A DNA stretch of 64,000 nt, taken from assembly GCA_964407665.1 (NCBI GenBank), contig CAYOWK010000019.1:3067-67066 (forward strand). The letters are read 5' to 3'. Below the pieces are notes generated by a model. The model was not told the DNA's origin. It did not search any database and was given only the letters and a program-made list of their open reading frames with translations. Made by a program: the position numbers and the translations under genes. The DNA is from CAYOWK01 sp964407665 (GTDB taxonomy: Bacteria > Pseudomonadota > Alphaproteobacteria > Caulobacterales > Hyphomonadaceae). Positions 24,393 through 31,883 of this stretch are shown here, piece by piece; positions within the stretch are counted from its first letter, which is position 1, and the number at the start of each line of letters is the position of its first letter.

Positions 24393-26453
24393 ATGACCGA
24401 GTTTCGCAACCTCTATAACCACGGAATGATCCGCGCTGCGGCCTGCTCGCCCGTGGTGGCTCTGGCCGATCCGTCTGCAAACGCGGCCTCCACGATCGAC
24501 CTGATGCGCAAGGCCGACGCCGCCGGCGCCGCCCTGCTGGCCTGCCCGGAACTCGGGATTTCGGGCTATTCGCTCGACGACCTCCACATGCAGACCGCCC
24601 TGCTGGATGCGACTGAGGCGGCCATCGCCCGCCTTGTCGAGGCCAGCCGCACGCTGGCCGTGGTTGTCGTGGCCGGCGCCGCCGTCCGCAATGGCGACGC
24701 CATCTTCAATTGCGCCGTCGTCATCCATCGCGGCGCCATCCTCGGACTGGTCCCCAAGACCTACCTGCCCAACTACCGCGAGTTCTACGAGAAGCGGCAG
24801 TTCGCCTCCTCCGCCGACGCCATCTCCAGCACGATCCGCATCGCCGGGCACGAGGCGCCGTTCGGAACCGACCTGATCTTCGAGGCCGCCGACGTTCCCG
24901 GCTTCCGCCTCGCCATCGACATCTGCGAGGACTTCTGGGCGCCCGTGCCGCCCTCCTCCTTCGCCGCCATGGCGGGCGCGACCGTCATCGTGAACCTGTC
25001 GGCCAGCAACATCACCATCGGCAAGGCCGCCGACCGCGACATCCTCTGCGCCTCGCAGTCCGCCCGGGCCGTCTGCGCGTACATCTACACCGCCGCCGGC
25101 TATGGCGAGAGCACCACCGACGCAGCCTGGGACGGCCAGGTCTCGGTCTGGCAGCTCGGCGCCAAGCTGGACGAGTCCACCCGCTTCCCGGACGAGCCCG
25201 TCCTGCTGCTCAGCGACATCGACACCGGGCGCATCGTCCAGGAGCGCCTGCGCACGCCGACCTTCCGCGACTGCGGCCGCATCCACGCAGACCGAGTCAG
25301 GGCCTTCCGTCACATCGTCTTCACGGCGGCCCCGGACCGCGAGGCCGTGCGTCCCCTGCTGAAGGCGCCGGACCGCTACCCCTACGTGCCCGACGATCCG
25401 GCGCGCCTCGACCATGACTGCTACGAAGCCTACAACATCCAGGTTCAGGGCCTGCGCCGCCGCCTTGAATCCGCGCGCATCCGCAAGGCCGTCATCGGCG
25501 TTTCCGGCGGGCTCGACTCGACACAGGCGCTGCTGGTCACCGTCCGCGCCTTCGACCTGATGGGCCGCCCCCGCACCGACATCGTCGGCGTCACCATGCC
25601 GGGCTTTGCAACCTCCGACAGCACAAAGGCCCACGCCCACGCCCTGATGAAGGAACTCGGGATCGACGCCCGCGAGATCGACATCCGGCCGATCGCGAAG
25701 CAGATGCTGTCGGACATCGGCCATCCCTACGCCGCGGGAAAGAAGGTCTACGACATCACGTTCGAGAACGTGCAGGCGGGCCTGCGCACCGACATCCTGT
25801 TCCGCCTCGCCAACCAGGAATCCGGCATGGTGGTCGGCACCGGCGACCTGTCGGAGCTGGCGCTCGGCTGGGCGACCTACGGCGTCGGCGACCACATGAG
25901 CCACTACAACGTCAACGCCTCGGTGGCGAAGACGCTGATCCAGCACCTGATCCGCTGGAGCGCGGCCAGCGGCAACTACCCCGATGCTGCAGGCGCCGTG
26001 ATGCGCGCCATCCTGGACACCGAGATTTCACCCGAACTGGTGCCGCCCGGCGAAGACGGCAAGATCCAGAGCACGGAGGGGACAATCGGCCCCTACAACC
26101 TGCACGACTTCTTCCTCTACTTCACGATCCGCTACGGCTTCGCGCCCTCGAAGATCGCCTTCCTCGCCGAGGCCGCCTGGGCCGACGCCGAGGCTGGCCT
26201 CTGGCCGCCGCACATGACCGAAAAGGGCAAGGCCGAGTACCCGCTCCCCGTCATCGTCGGATGGCTCGAGACCTTCGCGAAGCGCTTCTTCGTCACCAGC
26301 CAGTTCAAGCGGTCCGCCGTTCCAAACGGCCCCAAGACGACGTCCGGCGGCTCCCTGTCCCCCCGCGCCGACTGGCGTGCGCCCAGCGATTCCTCTGGCG
26401 AACCCTGGCTGGCCGACATTCGCCGCCTGAAGGACTGGGCGGGGCTCGACTAG
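24393..26453 (+). CDS. nadE: Glutamine-dependent NAD(+) synthase
   Basis: Final step of NAD synthesis: amidation of nicotinate adenine dinucleotide using ammonia from glutamine. 686 residues, the long two-domain form like that of mycobacteria. N-terminal nitrilase-type glutaminase: catalytic Glu in CPELGISGYSLDDL (~50), Lys in PKTYLPNYREFYEKRQF (~125) and Cys in AIDICEDFWAPVP (~175). C-terminal synthetase: the PP-loop SGGLDSTQALL (~365), GVTMPGFATSD and GTGDLSELALGW (~490), and KxxK-type end with FKRSAVPNGPKTTSGGSL. ATG 24393 is preferred over the GTG three codons earlier; no strong SD is visible. It is a single gene, divergent from the FAD oxidoreductase and convergent with the methyltransferase-like lipoprotein gene. 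Confidence 0.95.
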   Translation: MTEFRNLYNHGMIRAAACSPVVALADPSANAASTIDLMRKADAAGAALLACPELGISGYSLDDLHMQTALLDATEAAIARLVEASRTLAVVVVAGAAVRNGDAIFNCAVVIHRGAILGLVPKTYLPNYREFYEKRQFASSADAISSTIRIAGHEAPFGTDLIFEAADVPGFRLAIDICEDFWAPVPPSSFAAMAGATVIVNLSASNITIGKAADRDILCASQSARAVCAYIYTAAGYGESTTDAAWDGQVSVWQLGAKLDESTRFPDEPVLLLSDIDTGRIVQERLRTPTFRDCGRIHADRVRAFRHIVFTAAPDREAVRPLLKAPDRYPYVPDDPARLDHDCYEAYNIQVQGLRRRLESARIRKAVIGVSGGLDSTQALLVTVRAFDLMGRPRTDIVGVTMPGFATSDSTKAHAHALMKELGIDAREIDIRPIAKQMLSDIGHPYAAGKKVYDITFENVQAGLRTDILFRLANQESGMVVGTGDLSELALGWATYGVGDHMSHYNVNASVAKTLIQHLIRWSAASGNYPDAAGAVMRAILDTEISPELVPPGEDGKIQSTEGTIGPYNLHDFFLYFTIRYGFAPSKIAFLAEAAWADAEAGLWPPHMTEKGKAEYPLPVIVGWLETFAKRFFVTSQFKRSAVPNGPKTTSGGSLSPRADWRAPSDSSGEPWLADIRRLKDWAGLD

Positions 26454-26459
26454 CCGCGT

Positions 26460-27344
26460 CTACGCCGGCTTCCGGAACCGCAATGTCATGCGGTCGCTTT
26501 CGCCAATCGCCTTGTAGGTCTCGGCGCTGTAGCCCTCGGCCTCAGGCGTGCCGGGCTCAGGCGCCCGCAGGTTCGGCGGCAGCATCCAGACCCCCAGCGG
26601 ATGATCCTTGGTGTCTTTCGGGTTGGCGTTGATCTCGGAGGCTTCCTCGAAGACAAACCCCGCCGCCTCGGCCAGCTGGATCACATACCCCTCCTGGACG
26701 TAACCGGACGCCCCCAGCAGGTCCTGGTCCTCCGAGGATGGCAGCCTGTGCTCCTCCACACCCAGAACGCCGCCCGGCTTCAGGGCGCGATAGGCGTCGC
26801 GGAAGATCTTGTCGGCATAGGCTCCGGCCATCCAGTTGTGGACATTGCGGAAGGTGAGAACCACGTCCGCCGATCCGTCGGGCGCTATCCCCGCAGCCGA
26901 ATCGCGTGAAGCCACCGTGATCCGCACATCCCCGTAGTTCTGCGGCCGGTCGACGAACGCCGCCTTGAACGCCTCGACATTCTCGCGCGCATAATCGGAG
27001 GTCGCAGGGTCTGGCATCGCTGCATAGAGCACGCCGCCTCCGGCCTTCAGGTACGGCCCGAGAATGCCGGTATACCAGCCGCCGCCGGGAAACAGCTCCA
27101 CGACGGTGTCGTCGTTCTCGACACCGAAAAATGTCAGCGTCTCGATCGGGTGACGCCAGACGTCGCGCGCCTTCTGATCGGCCGGGCGCCATTCGCCAGC
27201 CACCGCCCATTCCAGCGTGCCGGCCTTGCCCGTCGATGCGCCCGCAGCAGCCTCCGTGTCCGCTCCCGGGGCGCCCTCGCCCTTGCCGCACCCTGACAGT
27301 GCAAGAGCAGCGACCGCAACGGCGAACAGGCTGGCAAGCTTCAT
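26460..27344 (-). CDS. Exported methyltransferase-fold lipoprotein
   Basis: 294 residues from ATG 27342-27344 (GGAGAG seven bases upstream). Lipobox signal MKLASLFAVAVAALALSGC (Cys19). The mature protein has a class I SAM-methyltransferase-like fold: VVELFPGGGWYTGILGPYL (motif I, with GGGWYT in place of the usual GxGxG), DVVLTFRNVHNWM (motif IV) and ALKPGGVLGVEEHR (motif VI). A periplasmic location is odd, because SAM is cytoplasmic; many Proteobacteria have this family, and its activity is not established. It may use another ligand or be a structural relic. Divergent from hsp20 across 228 bases. Confidence 0.8.
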   Translation of the reverse strand: MKLASLFAVAVAALALSGCGKGEGAPGADTEAAAGASTGKAGTLEWAVAGEWRPADQKARDVWRHPIETLTFFGVENDDTVVELFPGGGWYTGILGPYLKAGGGVLYAAMPDPATSDYARENVEAFKAAFVDRPQNYGDVRITVASRDSAAGIAPDGSADVVLTFRNVHNWMAGAYADKIFRDAYRALKPGGVLGVEEHRLPSSEDQDLLGASGYVQEGYVIQLAEAAGFVFEEASEINANPKDTKDHPLGVWMLPPNLRAPEPGTPEAEGYSAETYKAIGESDRMTLRFRKPA

Positions 27345-27405
27345 GGGCAGTCTCTCCAGGGCAGGCCGCGAGCGGTCAGGGACACCGCAACAGTATCGAT
27401 TCAGG

Positions 27406-27437
27406 CCCTCTTGAACAGCGCCAAAGACGTCCCAAGT
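27406..27437 (+). promoter_or_regulatory. Candidate sigma-32 promoter of hsp20
   Basis: CCCTCTTGAA (27407-27416) resembles the heat-shock sigma -35 box (CCCTTGAA) and, 15 bases after CTTGAA, CCCAAG (27431-27436) resembles the -10 box (CCCCAT). It would give a leader of about 130 bases ahead of hsp20. The -10 sits inside a perfect inverted repeat (27421-27443), so an alternative is that this repeat is the first hairpin of the leader and transcription starts further upstream. Confidence 0.45.
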
Positions 27438-27572
27438 CTTTGGAACGGGCGCCGGCATCGGGCCCGGGAAGACTGGCCGCACGGCCAGACGAAACTGGCG
27501 ACGACGCCCGCAAACGACACCCAAATGGGGTCGCCGCCTTCAGAGTGACCTGTTGCTTGAAAGGACAGACCC
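27421..27572 (+). promoter_or_regulatory. Candidate ROSE-like RNA thermometer in the hsp20 leader
   Basis: ROSE elements in alphaproteobacterial small heat-shock genes hide the ribosome-binding site in a hairpin with a conserved U-U-G-C-U strand facing the SD. Immediately before the hsp20 start the sequence reads TTGCTTGAAAGGA (27553-27565), i.e. UUGCU, a four-base loop, and AGGA, the SD. Upstream, CCAAAGAC and GTCTTTGG (27421-27428 / 27436-27443) form a perfect eight-pair hairpin. The arrangement of a stable 5' hairpin and a weak SD hairpin is as in ROSE. No folding was computed. Confidence 0.55.
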
Positions 27573-28049
27573 ATGAGCTCTTTTGATTTTTCCCCCCTCT
27601 ATCGCACCGTCGTTGGTTTTGACCGGTTGGCCAGCATGATCGACACAGCGGCCCGGCTCGACGGCGCACAGGGTTATCCCCCCTACAACATCGAACAATC
27701 CGTCGAGGACGAGAACGCCTACGCGATCGAACTCGCGGTGGCCGGCTTCGGCGACAAGGATCTCGAACTCGAGGTCAAGGAAAGCCAGCTGATCATCATC
27801 GGCAAGAAAGACACCGCCGACGACAAGCGTCGCTTCGTGCATCGCGGCATCGCCGAACGCGGCTTCATCCGCCGCTTCCAGCTCGCTGACCACGTCGTGG
27901 TGACCGGCGCGAACCTCGTCAACGGCCTGCTCCGCGTCGAGCTTCGCCGCGAACTGCCCGAGGCCATGAAGCCCCGCAAGATCGCCATCGGCGACGCCGC
28001 TGCACGTCCGCAGGTGATCGAGGGCTCGAAGGGCGAACGCGCCGCATAG
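27573..28049 (+). CDS. Hsp20-family small heat-shock protein (IbpA-like)
   Basis: 158 residues. Holds unfolding proteins in a refoldable state during heat stress, working ahead of DnaK and ClpB. N-terminus SSFDFSPLYRTVVGFDRL is the class A alphaproteobacterial form; the alpha-crystallin domain spans ~35-130, starting PPYNIEQSVEDENAYAIELA and with the conserved GFGDKDLELEVKESQLII and HRGIAERGFIRRFQLADHV segments; the end contains the LRVELRRELPE strand, the I-x-I-like RKIAIG tail motif. Preceded by a ROSE-like leader and a possible sigma-32 promoter, followed by two strong hairpins. Single gene. Confidence 0.93.
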   Translation: MSSFDFSPLYRTVVGFDRLASMIDTAARLDGAQGYPPYNIEQSVEDENAYAIELAVAGFGDKDLELEVKESQLIIIGKKDTADDKRRFVHRGIAERGFIRRFQLADHVVVTGANLVNGLLRVELRRELPEAMKPRKIAIGDAAARPQVIEGSKGERAA

Positions 28050-28064
28050 CCACTGACAATCGAA

Positions 28065-28140
28065 GGCGGACGGGGCCCCTCCCCCTCGTCCCGTCCGCCC
28101 AGCAAGGCGCGCCCGGTCTCCCCCCCGCCGGGCGCGCCTT
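28065..28140 (+). terminator. Two consecutive strong hairpins after hsp20
   Basis: Hairpin one: GGCGGACGGG (28065-28074) pairs perfectly with CCCGTCCGCC (28090-28099). Hairpin two: AAGGCGCGCCCGG (28104-28116) pairs perfectly over 13 bases with CCGGGCGCGCCTT (28128-28140). The second ends in TT but has no long U tract. They lie 16 and 55 bases after the hsp20 stop and are the most likely transcription end. Confidence 0.65.
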
Positions 28141-28290
28141 CGCGCGTCCGGCATCTTGGTCTTCAAGGGTGGCGGGCGCGCCTTCGCGCGTCCGGCATCC
28201 TGGTCTTCAAGGGTGGCGGGCGCGCCTTCGCGCGTCCGGCATCCTGGTCTTCAAGGGTGGCGGGCGCGCCTTCGCGCGTCCGGCGTCTTC
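28129..28290. repeat. 44-bp tandem repeat, about 3.7 copies
   Basis: A 44-base unit starting CGGGCGCGCCTTCGCGCGTC begins at 28129, 28173, 28217 and 28261 (last copy partial), with only single-base differences. Each unit holds an eight-pair hairpin, GGGCGCGC paired with GCGCGUCC over a CUUC loop (one G-U). The first unit grows out of the right arm of the hsp20 terminator hairpin, so the array seems to have arisen by duplication of terminator DNA. Confidence 0.9.
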
Positions 28291-28327
28291 AGGTTCCAGA
28301 CTCACCGATCGACTTCGATCCACGGAT

Positions 28328-28431
28328 TGTCATCCCGGCCGCAGCGAAGCGGAGAGCCGGGATCCATTCATCCGCAATCGGGTTTGCCGGGAAATGGGTC
28401 CCGGGTCTCGCTGCGCTCGCCCGGGATGACA
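28328..28431. repeat. 104-bp palindromic element with 11-bp terminal inverted repeats
   Basis: TGTCATCCCGG at 28328-28338 and its exact complement CCGGGATGACA at 28421-28431 bound the element. It contains inner short inverted repeats (for example GCAGCGAAGCGGAG and a GGGTCTCGCTGCGCTCGCCC region). Two smaller relatives with the same TCATCCCG / CGGGATGA words occur at 36,364 and 38,343. It lies downstream of hsp20 and of the rhomboid gene's 3' end. It behaves like a dispersed intergenic repeat or MITE; there is no gene inside. Confidence 0.75.
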
Positions 28432-28477
28432 ACCGGTGAACTGCAGCCGGATCTGCGCCTTCCCGCGACCCGCTCGC

Positions 28478-29095
28478 CTACGCCAGGCCGATCCGCGAGA
28501 GAATCTGGTACCAGGTGTCCCGCACCGCCATCGGGTACAGCAGGCACACCAGAACGACGCCCATCAGCGCGCCCCCCAGGTGGGCGCCGTGTCCGATGCC
28601 GTCCTGAAGACGCCCGGACGCGAACGCCGAGTACGCCACAAATGCGAACGCAAACAGGATCGCGGGCATCGGCACGAAGAAGACGTAGATCATGTCGAAC
28701 GGCGCAAACATCGCAAACGCCGTCGTGACGCCCGAGATCGCCCCGGAGGCGCCCAGCGCCCGGTAATCCGGATTGCGCAGGTTCTCCGCGATCGCCCATC
28801 CCGATCCGGCGGCGAGCGACAGGAAGTAGAACGCCACGAACATTGGCGTGCCGATCATCTGCTCGAGGGAAGGCCCGAAGAAGAACAGCGACATCGCATT
28901 CACCAGCAGGTGAAACGGATCCGCGTGGATGAAGCCGGACGTCACGATCCGGTACAGCTCCTTGCCCTGCAACAGGGGCCGGACATGCAGCAGCAGCCGG
29001 TCCGCGAGGCGCGGATTGTTGAACACGACGATGCTGATCGCGATGTTGGCCGCCAGCAGCAGCAGCGTTGCAGGCGCATTCAGCATCTGGAGCAT
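28478..29095 (-). CDS. Rhomboid-family intramembrane serine protease
   Basis: 205 residues, six predicted transmembrane helices. Rhomboids cut single-pass membrane proteins inside the bilayer. The catalytic Ser is in GASGAISG (residues ~116-123) and the catalytic His in GIGHGAHLGG (~167-176), each within a helix; the L1 loop has the HADPFHLLVNAMSLFFFG stretch with the conserved H and N. N-terminal helix LLLLAANIAISIVVF. The start is taken at the first ATG; an ATG three codons in is equally possible. It follows the GST-like gene by 27 bases on the same strand, so the two may be co-transcribed. Confidence 0.92.
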   Translation of the reverse strand: MLQMLNAPATLLLLAANIAISIVVFNNPRLADRLLLHVRPLLQGKELYRIVTSGFIHADPFHLLVNAMSLFFFGPSLEQMIGTPMFVAFYFLSLAAGSGWAIAENLRNPDYRALGASGAISGVTTAFAMFAPFDMIYVFFVPMPAILFAFAFVAYSAFASGRLQDGIGHGAHLGGALMGVVLVCLLYPMAVRDTWYQILSRIGLA

Positions 29096-29122
29096 TGGCG
29101 GACCCGGCCCTGCAGCGACCGA

Positions 29123-30520
29123 TCAGGCCTCTGGCGTCTTCCCGGCGGCCTCGGCTTCCGGTTCAGCGGCGACGGCGGCCGTTTCGACGTCGGACGGCGC
29201 ATCGCCCGGCTCGCCGGATTCGGCAGGCGCCTCAGGCGCAGCCTCGGAGGCCACTGCCTCTTCCGCAGGCGCCTCGGCGACCGCTTCAGCGGCGGGCTCT
29301 TCCTCGCGCTTGGCGCGGCGGCGGCGAGCCGGCTTTTCGGCCACTTCCGCAACTTCCACGACCGCTTCAGCCTCAACCGGAGCGGCTTCGGCTACGCCGG
29401 TTTCGACGGGCGCGTCCTCGACCGCCGGGGCGGCCTCGGCGGGGGCCTCGGGTGCAGCGGTGGCCGCCTCTGCAGCGGCAGCTTCCTCCGCGAGGCGGCG
29501 GGCCAGACGCTCGGCGTCCTGCGGGCGCATCAGCGGCAGGGTGATCCCGGCGGCGTCCGTGAACGCGCGCAGTTCGGGGATCTCCTGGCCGCCGACAAAC
29601 TTGCGGCGCAGCTCGCGGAACGAGCGGGCCGACGAGCGCAGCGGCGCGAGCGTGAACTGCTCCTTGCCGAAGGTGATGTCGAAGGTGTCGTTGCCAGCCA
29701 GCGAGTTCTCGAGGTTCTCGGCCGCCCACGGCAGGAAGCCGGCCGCCAGCTCTTCGGAGAAGATCGGCAGCAGCGTCTCGCGCAGGTCCTCGAGCGAGGC
29801 GAACGGACCGGTCGCGGTCGGCGCGGCCATGAACTCGCACCACTTGGCGACGAACTCGCCGTCCTTCTCGATGATCTTGGCCGGCGTCGGGTCCTTCATC
29901 ATCTGGATCAGCTGGCCGGCGATCGCGAAGTCGGCCACCGACGGACGGCCGCCGAACAGGCAGAGGTGTTTCTTCAGGTGGTCGTCGAGCAGCTTGATGA
30001 AGCGCTTGAACGACTTCTCCAGCGAGGCGCCGAACTCACCCTCCAGGCCGACCGAGCGCAGCTGGTCGAGCATTCGGACAATGGCGCGGTCCTCGACCGC
30101 CTTGCGGTCGTCCGGAGCGCCCTGCGTGTAATACTCGTCGACGACGCGCTGGGCGGCCAGACGCTGGTCCTTCTTGCGGGTCCAGCGGTAGTGATAGACC
30201 GTCTTGGACAGCCAGCTGTCAGCGTACTCTTCCAGCACGCCCATCAGGAACGACAGCGTGGGATCCGCCGGCAACGCGCTCGGCTCGGGGCTGTCGGCCT
30301 CGAGAGCCTCCATCATCGGCGTCGTGTCATGCACCGCAAAGCCGCTGGCCGTGACCAGCACCGGCAGCGTCGGGAAACGCGAGAGCGCCTTCAGCTGCTC
30401 TTCGTTGTCCTGGTTGCGCGGCATCCAGTCATACGACACCCCCTTGTAGGCAAGGTAGCTCCGCATTTTCGTGGAATAGGCGGACGTCTCGGCGCCGAAC
30501 AGGCGGTAGGTGGCGGTCAT
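29123..30520 (-). CDS. Glutathione S-transferase-like protein with long Ala/Glu tail
   Basis: 465 residues. The first ~80 residues are a GST thioredoxin-like domain (YRLFGAETSAYSTKMRSYLA, then PTLPVLV and the DTTPMMEALE helix), followed by an all-helical C-terminal domain (~95-240; FGGRPSVADFAIAGQLIQMM is the conserved GST N-capping helix region). A further ~100 residues contain FDITFGKEQFTLAPLRSSAR. From ~350 to the end the chain is an Ala/Glu/Pro-rich low-complexity tail with a basic patch (KPARRRRAKREEE). GST with a tail this long is unusual; the tail may be a disordered interaction segment. Start ATG with GGAGA five bases upstream. Substrate unknown. Confidence 0.82.
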   Translation of the reverse strand: MTATYRLFGAETSAYSTKMRSYLAYKGVSYDWMPRNQDNEEQLKALSRFPTLPVLVTASGFAVHDTTPMMEALEADSPEPSALPADPTLSFLMGVLEEYADSWLSKTVYHYRWTRKKDQRLAAQRVVDEYYTQGAPDDRKAVEDRAIVRMLDQLRSVGLEGEFGASLEKSFKRFIKLLDDHLKKHLCLFGGRPSVADFAIAGQLIQMMKDPTPAKIIEKDGEFVAKWCEFMAAPTATGPFASLEDLRETLLPIFSEELAAGFLPWAAENLENSLAGNDTFDITFGKEQFTLAPLRSSARSFRELRRKFVGGQEIPELRAFTDAAGITLPLMRPQDAERLARRLAEEAAAAEAATAAPEAPAEAAPAVEDAPVETGVAEAAPVEAEAVVEVAEVAEKPARRRRAKREEEPAAEAVAEAPAEEAVASEAAPEAPAESGEPGDAPSDVETAAVAAEPEAEAAGKTPEA

Positions 30521-30628
30521 ACATGTCTCCGAATGCGGCCGGAACCTATCTCTACCCGCCCCGCGTCACAACAGGCGTTTGCGTCGCGTCGCCGAAACGG
30601 CTAACCGCCGCAAATACAGGGAAAAACC

Positions 30629-31759
30629 ATGCCTGCCACTGTTCTTGCCTACGCCGACAAGATGTTCACGCCGTCGGAGAGCTTCATCCAGCGGTCCTAC
30701 CGGTCGTTCGACACGCTGAAGCCCTTCTTTGCGGGCTCCGAAAAGCGCGGCGAGCCGCCGGCGGGCATCGAGGCGCTGGAAATCGGGCCGTTCCACGGCC
30801 CGATGGGCGAGGCCGGGTTCAAGCAGCTCGGTCTGGTCTCCGAAGCGCTCCGCGCCCGGCTGGCGCAGGAAAAACCCGTCGTCCTGCATACCCATTTCGG
30901 AAAATCCGGCGCCTACGCCCTGCCGCTGGCCAAAGCCCTCAAGCTGCCGCTGGTCGTGACCTATTATGGCGGCGACGCCACCAAGACCCAGAATACCGAG
31001 AACAATGCGTTCCGTGTCTACAACCGCCGCCGCGCCGAACTCTGGCAGACGGCGAAGCTGATTCTGCCCTGCTCCGACTTCATCCGCCGCGAGCTGGAAG
31101 CCAAGGGCTGCCCGCCGGAGAAGATGGTCGTTCACCACAACACCGCCGACCCGGACCGTTTCCAGCCGGCGCCCAAGTCGAACATCCTCTTGTTCGCAGG
31201 CCGCTGGACCGAGAAGAAGGGCATCGACACCCTGATCGCCGCCCTCGCCCGGCTGGGCCCGAAACTCGACGGCTGGCGCGTGAAACTGATCGGCGACGGC
31301 GACCTGAAGGCGCCGCTTGTGGCCCAGCTTGAGGCCGCGGGCGTCAAGGCCGAGCTTCCGGGCTGGGTGCCTGCCGACGAGATGCCGAAGCATTTCGCGG
31401 AAGCCGCCATCGTCTGCGTCCCCTCGAAACGCGCCAGCTCGGGCGATGCCGAGGGGCTGCCGCTGGTCTGCGTCGAGGCGATGCTGTCGGGCTGCGCGCT
31501 GGCCGCCACCTACCACGCCGGCATCCCCGAATGCGTGAAGGACGGCGAGACCGGCTATCTGGTCAACGAGGGCGACGATGAGGCCCTGGCCGACCGGATC
31601 GGCAGGATGCTCGCCGACCCGGAGATGACCCGCCGCATGGGCGAAGCGGGCCGCGCTTTCGCCCTCAGGGACTTCAACCTCGCCACCAAATCCCTGCGCC
31701 TCCAGGACCTCCTGACCGCCGTGGCGCAGGACGCCGGCACGCTGCCGCGCACTGTATGA
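30629..31759 (+). CDS. Glycosyltransferase family 4 (GT-B)
   Basis: 376 residues. Retaining GT-B glycosyltransferase of the kind used for exopolysaccharide or O-antigen assembly at the cytoplasmic membrane. N-terminal Rossmann half with VLHTHFGKSGAYALPLAKAL and a DXXR-like patch; the C-terminal half starts ILLFAGRWTEKKGIDTLIAAL (~187), followed by WRVKLIGDGDL and the nucleotide-sugar site SKRASSGDAEGLPLVCVEAML (the E-x7-E motif of GT4, ~270-290), then GVPAYHAGIPE-like CALAATYHAGIPE. SD AGGGAAAAACC. It is a single gene divergent from the GST-like gene. The sugar and acceptor are unknown. Confidence 0.9.
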   Translation: MPATVLAYADKMFTPSESFIQRSYRSFDTLKPFFAGSEKRGEPPAGIEALEIGPFHGPMGEAGFKQLGLVSEALRARLAQEKPVVLHTHFGKSGAYALPLAKALKLPLVVTYYGGDATKTQNTENNAFRVYNRRRAELWQTAKLILPCSDFIRRELEAKGCPPEKMVVHHNTADPDRFQPAPKSNILLFAGRWTEKKGIDTLIAALARLGPKLDGWRVKLIGDGDLKAPLVAQLEAAGVKAELPGWVPADEMPKHFAEAAIVCVPSKRASSGDAEGLPLVCVEAMLSGCALAATYHAGIPECVKDGETGYLVNEGDDEALADRIGRMLADPEMTRRMGEAGRAFALRDFNLATKSLRLQDLLTAVAQDAGTLPRTV

Positions 31760-31883
31760 CCCCGGGGCCAGCGCGACTCGCTCTCCATCCGGGCCTCAGG
31801 TTAATGCGCGACCGAGAATTGAATGCTGGCAGATGACGAATTGGCCATAGGCGGCTGGCACATTTCCGTTTGAGGAAACGCGC

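Noticed and set aside
24300..25946. 548-residue minus-strand ORF
   Set aside because: Antisense to nadE, with no family motifs and a composition typical of GC-rich shadow frames.
28129..28290. CRISPR-like array
   Set aside because: The repeats are directly adjacent with no spacers and differ by single bases; it is a plain tandem repeat.
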